Positions 1-8,036 of a stretch of DNA of 55,818 nucleotides are shown here, piece after piece. The stretch is taken from positions 1 through 55,818 of the forward strand of contig CAMCWF010000016.1 in assembly GCA_945882095.1 (NCBI GenBank), given 5' to 3'. The notes below the pieces were generated by a model. The model was not told the DNA's origin. It made no database searches and saw only the letters and a program-made list of their open reading frames with translations. Both the position numbers and the translations under genes were made by a program. The stretch's first letter is position 1. Every line of letters starts with the position of its first letter. This stretch comes from Chryseobacterium gleum (GTDB lineage: Bacteria > Bacteroidota > Bacteroidia > Flavobacteriales_D > Crocinitomicaceae).

Positions 1-1
1 T

Positions 2-910
2 ACGCAATTCGTTGTGGATGAATATGATAAAAGTTTGGAATTTGGTTTTGAAGATCAAATTAAATTCATTTATCAAGAATTACACGCCTTGGATTTTACA
101 ACGTTGGTTTCAGCCACGGAACACAAGGAATTCCCTGATTATTTAGCGTTTCGCAACCCTGAAATCGTAAACCATTTAGCAAATTCAGAAGCTCCAGCGA
201 TTACTTTTTGGAATTATCCTGTTCGAAATAGCAATAAATTCGAAAAGCTTTTTGATTTACTTTGTTCGTTCAATGGAGAATTAACGATTGTGTTTTGCAA
301 TTTTAGAGAAGCTACTGAATCGGTTCGTAATCATTTGCTCGACAACGGTTACGATTCGATTATTTATCACGGAGGAATGGAACAAGACGAGCGTGAACGA
401 GCTTTAATTCAGTTTCGAAATGGCAGCTTTCACACCTTGATTTGTACCGATTTAGGTTCACGCGGTTTGGACATTCCTGAAATTCAACACGTTGTCCATT
501 TTCAGTTTCCACAAAGCGAAGAAGCATTTATTCATCGAAACGGTCGTACGGCACGAATGAAATCGAATGGATCTTCCTATTTATTGCTCAACAAAGACGA
601 AAACATCCCAGATTATTTGGAAGTTCCAAGATCAGAATTCAAGTTACCAACAAACCTACCCCATCCAGTTGAAAGTCCTTTTGTGACCTTGTATTTCAGT
701 GGAGGAAAAAAAGACAAAATCAATAAAATCGACATCGTAGGATTTTTAGGTCAAAAAGGAAATCTATTAAAAGAAGAAATTGGCTTGATTACGGTTCTTG
801 ATTTTGCGGCTTATGCTGCCGTGAAAAGAGACCATGTGAAATCGCTTCTTGCATCCATTCGCCACGAAAAAGTGAAAGGGAAGAAATTGAAGATTGAACT
901 CTCCAAATAA
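2..910 (+). CDS. DEAD-box ATP-dependent RNA helicase, C-terminal part (5' end outside window)
   Basis: The reading frame is open from base 2, so the gene starts upstream of the window; the GTG at base 14 is an internal valine codon. The visible part begins at motif II, here VVDEYDKS, followed by motif III (SAT) and a complete second RecA domain with motif V (TDLGSRGLDIP) and motif VI (HRNGRTAR). The last 75 or so residues (LYFSGGKKDKINKIDIVGFL onward) resemble the RNA-binding domain found at the end of DbpA/CsdA-type helicases, which unwind rRNA or structured mRNA in the cytoplasm. The motif II tetrad reads DEYD instead of DEAD. Helicase assignment is firm; a DbpA-like role is inferred from the C-terminal domain only. 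Confidence 0.93.
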   Translation, partial: TQFVVDEYDKSLEFGFEDQIKFIYQELHALDFTTLVSATEHKEFPDYLAFRNPEIVNHLANSEAPAITFWNYPVRNSNKFEKLFDLLCSFNGELTIVFCNFREATESVRNHLLDNGYDSIIYHGGMEQDERERALIQFRNGSFHTLICTDLGSRGLDIPEIQHVVHFQFPQSEEAFIHRNGRTARMKSNGSSYLLLNKDENIPDYLEVPRSEFKLPTNLPHPVESPFVTLYFSGGKKDKINKIDIVGFLGQKGNLLKEEIGLITVLDFAAYAAVKRDHVKSLLASIRHEKVKGKKLKIELSK

Positions 911-1057
911 TTTCGATTTTTTTGAATGTCTTTCTTATCAACAATGGTTTCGAGAACCACCACCATCCATAGCCTCAAGCACTGAAAAAATGTCCGTAAT
1001 TAGTGATAATGAACTTTTATCTCTTAAATTGGTTGATAAATACTCAACTGCCATTTT

Positions 1058-2998
1058 TTGAACACGTCTTCCACTACGTTTGATTTTACATTTATCGGCC
1101 TTGGCTGTGCAAATTCCCTTCTGTTAATGGAATTGCATCGGAAAGATTTGATCGGTAAGAAAAAAATAGCCATCATTGAACCCAATGCCAAAGAGAAGAA
1201 TGACCGAACCTTTTGTTTTTGGTTAAGTCCATCCGAATTAAACGAATTTGAAATTGCACATTTGGTAAGCCATGAATGGGAAAATGTTGTTTGCAATGAC
1301 CTGCCTGCACAAGCAATGGAAACCTACCGTTATTATTACATTCGAGCAGAATCTTTGTACACCCATGCGAAATCGATTCTTGAACACTATGATTGTTTAT
1401 GGCAACGAAAAGAATTTGATGAAATGTCCGATCAATGTTCGGGCTTAACTTTTGATTCGCGTCCACCACAAAAAGTTGTTTTGCCTCGTCACGAACGCTT
1501 TCTTATCCAGAGTTTTTATGGTTGGGTGATTAGGACAAAAGAGGCTGTCTTTGATGCCACCACTTTTACCATGATGGACTTTAATGTCGACCAAGGCGGG
1601 GCTAGTCAATTTTTATACGTACTACCTTTTGATGAATACACCGCGTTAATTGAACCGACACGATTTGGAACTCATCCCCTCAAAGAAGCTGAGGCTGAAG
1701 AAATTATCCAACATTACTTAACGCAAAAGAACCTAAGTTTTGAAATCATAGAGAAAGAATCGGGGTCCATTCCCATGTGCAGTTTACAACCTGATTTATC
1801 TTTAAGTCATTCCACACATTTGGCTATGGGATCTAGGGCGGGTCAATTAAAACCCAGTACTGGATATTCTTTCATTAGAAATTTAGCAGATGCCCGAATC
1901 ATTGCGGAGCACATTGATGGTACCTCAAATCTTGTCGCACGAAGGGTTTCCTTAAAGCGATTTCAATATTACGATCGCTTGCTGTTAAGGATACTCCATG
2001 ACTCCCCAAAGTTTGGGAAAGTTATTTTCACGCAACTTTTTGAAAAGAATAAAGCTGAAAACGTATTGCGTTTTTTAGATGAAAAAACAACCATTCGTGA
2101 AGAAGTGAAATTAATGCGCAGCCTACCCATTGGGGTATTTTTGACCGCTGCAATGAAAGATGTTTTTTCCAGAGGATCCATCCTGTTTAGACAAAAAACA
2201 CCAATTATTTGGGTAGGGCTATTGGCCTTAGGCTTGCAGTATTTAGGTGTTATAAACTTCCTCACTCCATTGTTGGTGATTGGTTTGCTTGGCATTGGTA
2301 TTCCTCACGGGGCATTGGACCATCTGCATCAGATTAAAAAATTCACCCTTCTACAGGTACTACGCTTTATCTTTCAATATGTAGCCATTGGAAGCCTAAT
2401 GTACGGTTTGTGGTTTGTTAGCCCATCACTGGGTTTGCTTCTGTTTATTCTGTATTCGTCTTGGCATTTCGGACAGGCTGATTTCGAAGATTATCTCGGT
2501 AAGCCCAATCGTTTCCTTTGTTTTACGTGGGGTTTACTTTACTTGTTAATCACATTTTTTACCCATCCGTCCGAGACCCGTTCCATCCTTCAATCCATGA
2601 ATGTTGATTTATTATTCATTCCGCAGTACATGAGCTATTTCATCGGTTATGTGCTTATTGGATTCTTATGTATAATTCAACTAAGCATACGAAAGCATCA
2701 CGTGTTATTGTCAAGCATCGTTTTGCTTATCCTCTCCATCAAGCTTCCGCTGCTCATTGCCTTTTCCATTTACTTTATCTTTCAACACAGTATTCAAGGT
2801 TGGAACAAGCTTAGAAGCGTTACGAAGCGTTCTTCCTTAAGTCTTTGGTACAATGCCCTACCCTTCACACTGGGCAGCCTCTTGCTTTTCTTTATCGGAT
2901 ACGTTTGGATTGAAAACATAAGTTGGGGCTATGTTTTTATTTTTCTTTCTGCCTTAAGTTTGCCGCATGTTTACCTAATGAACAAGACCTATGCATAA
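1058..2998 (+). CDS. Fusion protein: lycopene beta-cyclase (CrtY-like) + Brp/Blh beta-carotene 15,15'-dioxygenase
   Basis: 646 residues. Residues 1-385 look like a CrtY-type lycopene cyclase: an N-terminal FAD-binding stretch (FIGLGCANS, 12-20), LIEPTRF at 197-203 with the expected catalytic Glu199, and GQLKPSTGYSF at 262-272. Residues 386-646 form a multi-pass membrane Brp/Blh domain with GIPHGALDH (414-422), SSWHFGQADF (467-476), FQHSIQGW (575-582) and a terminal LSLPH. Known family chemistry: the cyclase makes beta-carotene from lycopene and Blh cleaves it to two retinals, so one membrane polypeptide could make retinal from lycopene. His417, His470 and His577 match three known iron ligands; the fourth position is Gly581. 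The only plausible start is TTG, because an in-frame stop lies at 1037-1039 and no ATG follows it before the FAD motif. No carotenoid or rhodopsin gene adjoins it. Confidence 0.88.
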   Translation: MNTSSTTFDFTFIGLGCANSLLLMELHRKDLIGKKKIAIIEPNAKEKNDRTFCFWLSPSELNEFEIAHLVSHEWENVVCNDLPAQAMETYRYYYIRAESLYTHAKSILEHYDCLWQRKEFDEMSDQCSGLTFDSRPPQKVVLPRHERFLIQSFYGWVIRTKEAVFDATTFTMMDFNVDQGGASQFLYVLPFDEYTALIEPTRFGTHPLKEAEAEEIIQHYLTQKNLSFEIIEKESGSIPMCSLQPDLSLSHSTHLAMGSRAGQLKPSTGYSFIRNLADARIIAEHIDGTSNLVARRVSLKRFQYYDRLLLRILHDSPKFGKVIFTQLFEKNKAENVLRFLDEKTTIREEVKLMRSLPIGVFLTAAMKDVFSRGSILFRQKTPIIWVGLLALGLQYLGVINFLTPLLVIGLLGIGIPHGALDHLHQIKKFTLLQVLRFIFQYVAIGSLMYGLWFVSPSLGLLLFILYSSWHFGQADFEDYLGKPNRFLCFTWGLLYLLITFFTHPSETRSILQSMNVDLLFIPQYMSYFIGYVLIGFLCIIQLSIRKHHVLLSSIVLLILSIKLPLLIAFSIYFIFQHSIQGWNKLRSVTKRSSLSLWYNALPFTLGSLLLFFIGYVWIENISWGYVFIFLSALSLPHVYLMNKTYA

Positions 2999-3076
2999 AA
3001 GGATTTAACACATCTGATTCATAGGATTAAGATTGAAGGTGATTTTATCTCAACTTAACCCAAAACCTCCCCTCCA

Positions 3077-4306
3077 TTAACCCCTGACTCTTTTTAAGGT
3101 ATTTACCCCTAATGCCAAGGCCATTCCTAGAACCGAACGAAGTACTGAACGATGGATGTTTGGGTTTTTTCCTTTGCCCATCAGGTGAATTTGATCGGTA
3201 TACCAAACAATTTCTAAGGGGAAGGTTCGATCCAAAAATGGAAATCCTGTGGTAAGCGGTTTAACCAAACTCTTCACATCCTTACCTGAAAGCAATTCAT
3301 TCGAGAAATCTGGATTGAGGGCAAGAGAACGCGCTAGGCCAATCATGTCGCAAACACCCGTGGCCAATGCGTCGTTCATGCCTTTTGAGGAGCGAAATCC
3401 ACCTGTTAACATTAAGGGTGTGCTTACTGTTTTTCGGACTTCTTCACAGTAATCCATAAAATACGCTTCGCGTGCTTTGGTGGATTCCTTCACATTCGTT
3501 CCTGTCATAACGGGGGTTTCATACGTGCCGCCGGAAATTTCGATAAGGTCCATTCCCAATCCAGACAAGTGCTTAACCACTGTCATTGAATCTTCCTTCG
3601 AAAACCCACCTTTTTGAAAATCTGCAGAATTTAACTTAATGCCTATGGGGAAATGCGGTCCTACTTCCACACGTATGGCTTGGTAAATTTCGCTGACAAA
3701 ACGCATACGATTTTCAATGCTTCCACCCCATTTGTCTGTGCGTTGGTTGTGGGTTGGCGAAAGAAATTGACTCACCAAATATCCATGTGCGCCGTGGATT
3801 TGTATCCCGGTAAATCCATTGTCCTTGCAAACTTTTGATGCATACGCAAAGCGTTCAATGATTTCCATAATTTCAGTATCGCTCAAGGCACGTGGGGTAT
3901 TGAACACGCGGTTCAATGGTTTCTTCAAAGGAATGGCTGAGGGAGCAACGGGCAAGGTGCTTAAAAACTTTGGAGATTGTTTTCCAGGGTGATTCAACTG
4001 AACCCAAACATGCGCATCGTTGCTTTTTCCTGCATCCGCCCACAATTTTAAACTTGGGTCGTTTATGCCTTTTTCGATGACCACATTGTGCGCTTCTCCC
4101 AAAGCACGTTGGTCTACCATGACATTTCCGGTAATCAGTAAGCCTGTTCCCCCATCCGCCCAACGTTGATAAAGTGTTTGAAAAGAGTGGTTCGACAAAA
4201 ATCCCTGAGACCCCATGTTTTCACTCATGGCCGATTTGCCAATTCTGTTTTTGATCACTGCACCACATGGAAGGGTTAAAGCATCTGTTATGTTGATTGA
4301 ACTCAT
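3077..4306 (-). CDS. NADH:flavin oxidoreductase, Old Yellow Enzyme family
   Basis: 409 residues forming an FMN-binding TIM barrel. Diagnostic pieces are the substrate-binding histidine pair in IHGAHGYLVSQFLSP (about residues 168-182), the following NQRTDKWGGSIENR, and the C-terminal phosphate-binding region TGGFRSS / GLARSLALNPD. The family reduces activated C=C bonds using NAD(P)H and FMN in the cytoplasm; the physiological substrate cannot be read from the sequence. It lacks the extra iron-sulfur and FAD domains of dienoyl-CoA reductases, so it is the single-domain type. It stands alone, convergent with the cyclase-dioxygenase fusion and divergent from rluF, with a promoter-like TACCTTTG upstream. 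Confidence 0.92.
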   Translation of the reverse strand: MSSINITDALTLPCGAVIKNRIGKSAMSENMGSQGFLSNHSFQTLYQRWADGGTGLLITGNVMVDQRALGEAHNVVIEKGINDPSLKLWADAGKSNDAHVWVQLNHPGKQSPKFLSTLPVAPSAIPLKKPLNRVFNTPRALSDTEIMEIIERFAYASKVCKDNGFTGIQIHGAHGYLVSQFLSPTHNQRTDKWGGSIENRMRFVSEIYQAIRVEVGPHFPIGIKLNSADFQKGGFSKEDSMTVVKHLSGLGMDLIEISGGTYETPVMTGTNVKESTKAREAYFMDYCEEVRKTVSTPLMLTGGFRSSKGMNDALATGVCDMIGLARSLALNPDFSNELLSGKDVKSLVKPLTTGFPFLDRTFPLEIVWYTDQIHLMGKGKNPNIHRSVLRSVLGMALALGVNTLKRVRG

Positions 4307-4331
4307 GTAAAGTTGATTGTTGCGAACACTG

Positions 4332-4339
4332 CAAAGGTA
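4332..4339 (-). promoter_or_regulatory. Putative -7 element (TACCTTTG) for the OYE gene
   Basis: Read on the minus strand this is TACCTTTG, a match to the Bacteroidota -7 consensus TAnnTTTG, 25 bp upstream of the ATG at 4306. No clear TTTG -33 box was found at the usual distance. Confidence 0.4.
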
Positions 4340-4504
4340 TTTAATTCATCGGAGGTGGTGAGCGAGGTTCGAAATTGAAAATTAGCTCCTTCCCTTTCAT
4401 TGTAAACCTCTAAAATTGACTAGATTTAATGCCTAAAAGTGAAACAACGGCATCGATTCAACGAATTCGAAAGATTGGATGCGTTGATTTAATATGTTTA
4501 CCCA

Positions 4505-5383
4505 ATGCGACTTAATAAATTCATCAGTGAAAGTGGCCTTTGTTCGCGACGCGAAGCGGATCGGTTTATTGAACGTGGTTTGGTTACCATCAACAGGCGA
4601 AAAGCAGTCATCGGCGACCAAGTAAAAGTGGGTGACAAGGTAAGTGTCAATGGACGTGAACTGGAACCAAGAGAAGGTGAAGACGTGGTTTTTATTGCGT
4701 TGAACAAACCTGTGGGCATCACCTCAACAACCGAAGAAAGTGTGCACGACAACATTGTTCACTTTGTGAATCACAGCAAGCGGATTTTTCCCGTGGGTCG
4801 ATTGGACAAAGATTCACAAGGACTTATCTTTTTAACGAACGACGGAGACATCATAAACAAAATTCTACGTGCGGGAAACAAGCATGAAAAAGAATACATT
4901 GTAACCGTTAACAAACCACTTACCCAGGAAATGCTTACCTCTATGTCGAGAGGAGTCCCCATGCTTGGCGTAAACACGAAAAAATGCAAAATTGTACAGG
5001 AAGGAACGCATGTTTTTAGAATTACCCTGATCCAAGGGCTGAACCGTCAAATTCGCAGAATGTGCGAACATTTTGGGTACGAAGTCCAAAAATTAGAGCG
5101 TGTGCGCATCATGAACATCGGTTTGAAAGGATTGCCGCTCGGAGAATGGAGGGACTTAACCGATGAAGAAATGGACGTGATTTATGGCCTCTTGGAAGGA
5201 TCTTCCAATGAAGACGTTTCAAAAACCCCAAAAAAACCGACGCAAAATAAGGCCAAAACGCCTTCCCAACCAAGCAACGCACGTACCTCAAAATCTACGT
5301 CGCCCGGAAATCCCGCAAGGGGAACTGCACACAGAAAGACGGATAAAAAAAACGTTTCAAGGAAATCCAAACCGAGAAAATAA
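4505..5383 (+). CDS. rluF: 23S rRNA pseudouridine synthase, RluF type, with long basic tail
   Basis: 292 residues. An N-terminal S4 RNA-binding domain (1-55, [20 protein letters not shown]) precedes a RluB/E/F-type catalytic domain. The catalytic aspartate is Asp101 in [18 protein letters not shown], and [25 protein letters not shown] and KLERVRIMN follow in the order typical of RluF, which in E. coli isomerises U2604 of 23S rRNA. After the catalytic domain a tail of about 57 residues (236-292) is rich in Lys, Pro, Thr, Ser and Arg and looks disordered; it may add rRNA contacts. The start is the ATG at the first residue of the S4 domain. It ends 14 bp from the convergent neighbour. Confidence 0.92.
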   Translation: MRLNKFISESGLCSRREADRFIERGLVTINRRKAVIGDQVKVGDKVSVNGRELEPREGEDVVFIALNKPVGITSTTEESVHDNIVHFVNHSKRIFPVGRLDKDSQGLIFLTNDGDIINKILRAGNKHEKEYIVTVNKPLTQEMLTSMSRGVPMLGVNTKKCKIVQEGTHVFRITLIQGLNRQIRRMCEHFGYEVQKLERVRIMNIGLKGLPLGEWRDLTDEEMDVIYGLLEGSSNEDVSKTPKKPTQNKAKTPSQPSNARTSKSTSPGNPARGTAHRKTDKKNVSRKSKPRK

Positions 5384-5397
5384 CAGAAACCTCCCTC

Positions 5398-6072
5398 CTA
5401 TTTAATCGCTTCAAAAAACTCCAAAGCGATTTGCGCATAGTTGTATTTCTTTTTGGAAACCGCCGGGAATCTTTTTTTTCCGAATTCAGAACGAATCACT
5501 TCCTCAGATTTGTAAAACCCCGTATTGTAAGCGGTTGCATAGAACTTTAGCTTTTCTTCTTCATTGGCAAAATCAATTTCCCGTTTCGCAAGGACCGCAC
5601 AAAACATGTCTAGGTAATGAAATTGCCCCTGAACCGATTCCAAGGTTTCCAGCCGTTGGCTTCGTGCATTTCGGTTGTTGTGCTCATAAAGATAAGCTGC
5701 ATAGCTCTTTTTTAATTTCGAATGCTTTTTTACCTCGGTTTCCAAGTGTTCGACAAAGGAAGGTTTCATTTGAAATTGCCCCACAGAAAAGTCCCCGTAA
5801 TCTGATCCCAGCTGAAGGTATACGAGCTTGATGGCATTTAACTCCATGAAATTCCTCATTTCCGAGAAGTTGGCCAATTCAGGAGATACGATGCAAAATA
5901 CAAATTTCGGGGAGAGGTGATGATTTGTAGCAATCTCCGAGAATTGCTTTTTATGTTTTAGGTAAAACGACTTTGCTTGTGAAAATCCTTCTGAATGGCT
6001 CGCTTTGTAAGATTGCCCCCAATTTGAAAAACAAAACCATAAGAGTAGACAAGCAAAAAACAATCCCTTCAT
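5398..6072 (-). CDS. Exported lysozyme/transglycosylase-like protein, uncharacterised
   Basis: 224 residues with a clear signal peptide (1-19, cleavage likely after NWG). I do not recognise a named family. The mature part has features reminiscent of the lysozyme-like fold: a buried helix ending in SPEL (a possible catalytic glutamate near residue 70), GDFSVGQFQMKPSF (roughly 96-109), which resembles the GLMQI.P region of transglycosylases, and AYNTGF (about 187-192), which resembles their AYNAG motif. It would act in the periplasm or at the cell surface on peptidoglycan, but this is inference from short motifs. It is divergent from the gene at 6225, whose product shows a similar arrangement. 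Confidence 0.7.
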   Translation of the reverse strand: MKGLFFACLLLWFCFSNWGQSYKASHSEGFSQAKSFYLKHKKQFSEIATNHHLSPKFVFCIVSPELANFSEMRNFMELNAIKLVYLQLGSDYGDFSVGQFQMKPSFVEHLETEVKKHSKLKKSYAAYLYEHNNRNARSQRLETLESVQGQFHYLDMFCAVLAKREIDFANEEEKLKFYATAYNTGFYKSEEVIRSEFGKKRFPAVSKKKYNYAQIALEFFEAIK

Positions 6073-6162
6073 CCTTCAAAATTAAGCAAAAGGCCAAATT
6101 AAGGAAGAAATAAATTTCAGCGACATTCCCATGGCTTTCATTTCAAGGAAATTACCATTCCA

Positions 6163-6196
6163 TTTGTTTTATTCTTTTTGATTTTCCTTACTTTTG
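6163..6196 (+). promoter_or_regulatory. Putative promoter for the 6225 gene
   Basis: TACTTTTG at 6189-6196 matches the Bacteroidota -7 consensus; a TTTG lies at 6163-6166, 22 bp upstream. The ATG follows 28 bp after the -7 box. The stretch TACTTTTGCCGAA recurs unchanged at 15031-15043. Confidence 0.55.
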
Positions 6197-6224
6197 CCGA
6201 ACCTTTTTTGTGGAGATACTTTAA

Positions 6225-7496
6225 ATGACATCTGAAACCCCTGTACAAAAACCTAAAATTGCCAAAACAAAACGCTGGAAACGCGTATTGAAATACAGCT
6301 ATCTCACAGCGCTTCACATTCTCGCTGGAATCGCGGCTTTTTTGATTTTTACGGCGTTAGCTGTTAAATTCAAATGGACCAACGACAAAGGAGATGTAGA
6401 CATGAACAATCGTTATTACGAAGACATCGCGAACAAATACGGGAAAGACTTAAAGACCGACAGCTTGTCTTTGGTAAAAGATGAGTACATCATGTTTCAA
6501 AAACTCGGCGTCTTGGCAAAATACTACCCCCAAAATGCCAAAATCATTCTCGATGCCTACCTACAAGAAAAAAACATTTACACAGGACTTCGGATGCTGG
6601 ATGCAATTTCAGTAATGCTAAAGAAAAACAAAGCATTTATGCGTGAAATGAATGCAATTCGTGCCAAAGACAACATCAGTAACCAATCCGCTTATGAATG
6701 GTCGAATTACAAAGTGTGGAAAGATTTCTGTAAAACCATCACAAAAGACAAGGCATCCATAGATTCGGTATCAAGGTTAACAGGTGTAGAATCGAGAATC
6801 ATTGTGATGTGTGTGGTTGGCGAACAATTGCGCATGTTTAATTCCGGCAGGGAAAAATTCAAACAATACGTTTATCCATACACCCGATTGATGATGCCGA
6901 CCAACCGAGGGTATGGCGTTTCAGGAATCCTTGAACACACCGCCATTCGAATCGAAAGAACGCTTTTCAACAAGGAAGATCCATTTTACGCCGGCGATTA
7001 CTTCCAAAAATGCATCAACGTAAATGATTCGTTTCCTCAAGTAATCAATGATACCATTGCTGCGCATAAGTATAAAACCATTCAACGTTTGATTAAGGGG
7101 GGAGATCATTACTATTCCTATTTGTATACTGCCTTTTTGATGCGTCAATTTCAATCCCATTGGGAACGCGCTAACCTAGACCTATCCAATCGTCCAGAAA
7201 TTCTCGGAACCCTATTTAACCTTGGCTACCAGAAAAGTAAACCTAAGAAAAATCCAGAGGTGGGTGGATCAACCTTTAAGGTAGGTGAATGTGACTATAC
7301 CTTTGGAGGACTGTGTTTTGAGTTTTACTACAGTGGCGAATTACAAAAAGAATTCCCAGTAACGGGAAGAGGATTTATTCCGGTCAAAGAATTGGAATTG
7401 AAAAATAAAGAATGGTTGGAAGCGATTAAAAAACGCATTGAAGATCAAAAAGAGGAGGCAGAAAAACTGCGTCTGCTGCAACAAGAGGGCAATTAG
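6225..7496 (+). CDS. Membrane-anchored lysozyme-like protein, uncharacterised; 3' end inside tRNA-Val
   Basis: 423 residues. A basic N-terminus (1-26) is followed by one membrane segment (about 29-48), so most of the protein would face the periplasm. Residues around 185-260 carry VESRIIVMCVVGEQLRMF and, later, YGVSGILEHTAIRIE, a pairing that parallels the SPEL / VGQFQMKPSF arrangement of the divergent gene at 5398 and suggests a transglycosylase-like domain with a possible catalytic Glu in VGEQL. The C-terminus (about 393-423) is a charged helix rich in Glu, Lys and Gln. No named family is recognised. The last two sense codons and the TAG stop lie within the tRNA-Val gene, an overlap of 10 bp. 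Confidence 0.78.
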   Translation: MTSETPVQKPKIAKTKRWKRVLKYSYLTALHILAGIAAFLIFTALAVKFKWTNDKGDVDMNNRYYEDIANKYGKDLKTDSLSLVKDEYIMFQKLGVLAKYYPQNAKIILDAYLQEKNIYTGLRMLDAISVMLKKNKAFMREMNAIRAKDNISNQSAYEWSNYKVWKDFCKTITKDKASIDSVSRLTGVESRIIVMCVVGEQLRMFNSGREKFKQYVYPYTRLMMPTNRGYGVSGILEHTAIRIERTLFNKEDPFYAGDYFQKCINVNDSFPQVINDTIAAHKYKTIQRLIKGGDHYYSYLYTAFLMRQFQSHWERANLDLSNRPEILGTLFNLGYQKSKPKKNPEVGGSTFKVGECDYTFGGLCFEFYYSGELQKEFPVTGRGFIPVKELELKNKEWLEAIKKRIEDQKEEAEKLRLLQQEGN

Positions 7497-7561
7497 CTCA
7501 GTTGGTTTAGAGCACTACCTTGACAGGGTAGGGGTCACTGGTTCGAATCCAGTATTGCTCA
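7487..7561 (+). tRNA. tRNA-Val (anticodon GAC)
   Basis: A full cloverleaf can be drawn. The acceptor stem pairs GGGCAAT with ATTGCTC (one G-U pair). The D arm carries AGCTCAGTTGGTTTAGAGC. The anticodon stem CTACC/GGTAG encloses TTGACAG with anticodon GAC at 7522-7524. The T arm is ACTGG-TTCGAAT-CCAGT. The discriminator is A and CCA is not encoded, as is usual in this phylum. A terminator follows 12 bp later. The 5' ten bases also encode the end of the preceding protein. Confidence 0.96.
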
Positions 7562-7573
7562 CATCTCTTGGGT

Positions 7574-7598
7574 CCGTCGGAAACGACGGGCTTTTTTT
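7574..7598 (+). terminator. Rho-independent terminator after tRNA-Val
   Basis: A perfect 6-bp stem CCGTCG/CGACGG with a GAAA tetraloop is followed by GC and seven T residues. It would end the transcript of the 6225 gene and tRNA-Val. Confidence 0.85.
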
Positions 7599-7636
7599 GT
7601 GGGTAAATTTGAAGGGGACTCCCCTATTTTTCTCCC

Positions 7637-8035
7637 CTACGGAACCAAATTGAATTCAAGCACGCTGATCACATCGGTTATACAAGCCGATCGAAGGGTG
7701 CTGTTGGCAGGCAGCCACATGGGCAATGAATTCCCTACTGCCATATAGGTCCCTGAACTTCCATGACCTGGAGATCCATTGATCAAATAATACGGCTGGT
7801 TGTTGACAATCATGGGGTGATGTCTCCCCGGAAAATTACATGTGGTACCAAATTCCGTCATATCGGTTATGGTAATTCCACTTTGCATATAGGATTCAAC
7901 TTTCCAAACTTTTCCCGCAGGTACCGTTTGCGTGGTATTCCCCACCAAGATCACTTGGTTTAACTGAAGATTGTATTGCGCTTTCATGCCAAAACAAAGC
8001 ACTAAGAAACAAATCGCAAAAATGTACTTGGTCAT
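7637..8035 (-). CDS. Small exported protein, unknown function
   Basis: 132 residues with a signal peptide (1-19, ending KAQ). The mature part is beta-rich, with a recognisable line of alternating hydrophobic residues (LNQVILVGNTTQTVPAGKVW, then a YMAVGNSLPMWLP stretch near 97-110). The phrase 'T-x-P-A-G-K-x-W-K-V-E' recalls short beta-sandwich surface or tail-fibre-like modules in Bacteroidota, but I cannot name a family. It contains two cysteines (about 68 and 118). It is the last gene of a three-gene minus-strand operon of small exported proteins, 1 bp from the lipoprotein gene upstream. Confidence 0.72.
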   Translation of the reverse strand: MTKYIFAICFLVLCFGMKAQYNLQLNQVILVGNTTQTVPAGKVWKVESYMQSGITITDMTEFGTTCNFPGRHHPMIVNNQPYYLINGSPGHGSSGTYMAVGNSLPMWLPANSTLRSACITDVISVLEFNLVP

Positions 8036-8036
8036 G

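Noticed and set aside
1009..1083. 24-codon frame beginning ATG before the fusion gene, as a gene of its own
   Set aside because: No recognisable composition or domain; kept only as a possible leader effect.
7555..7561. tRNA-Val missing its CCA end as a defect
   Set aside because: CCA is commonly added after transcription in this phylum.
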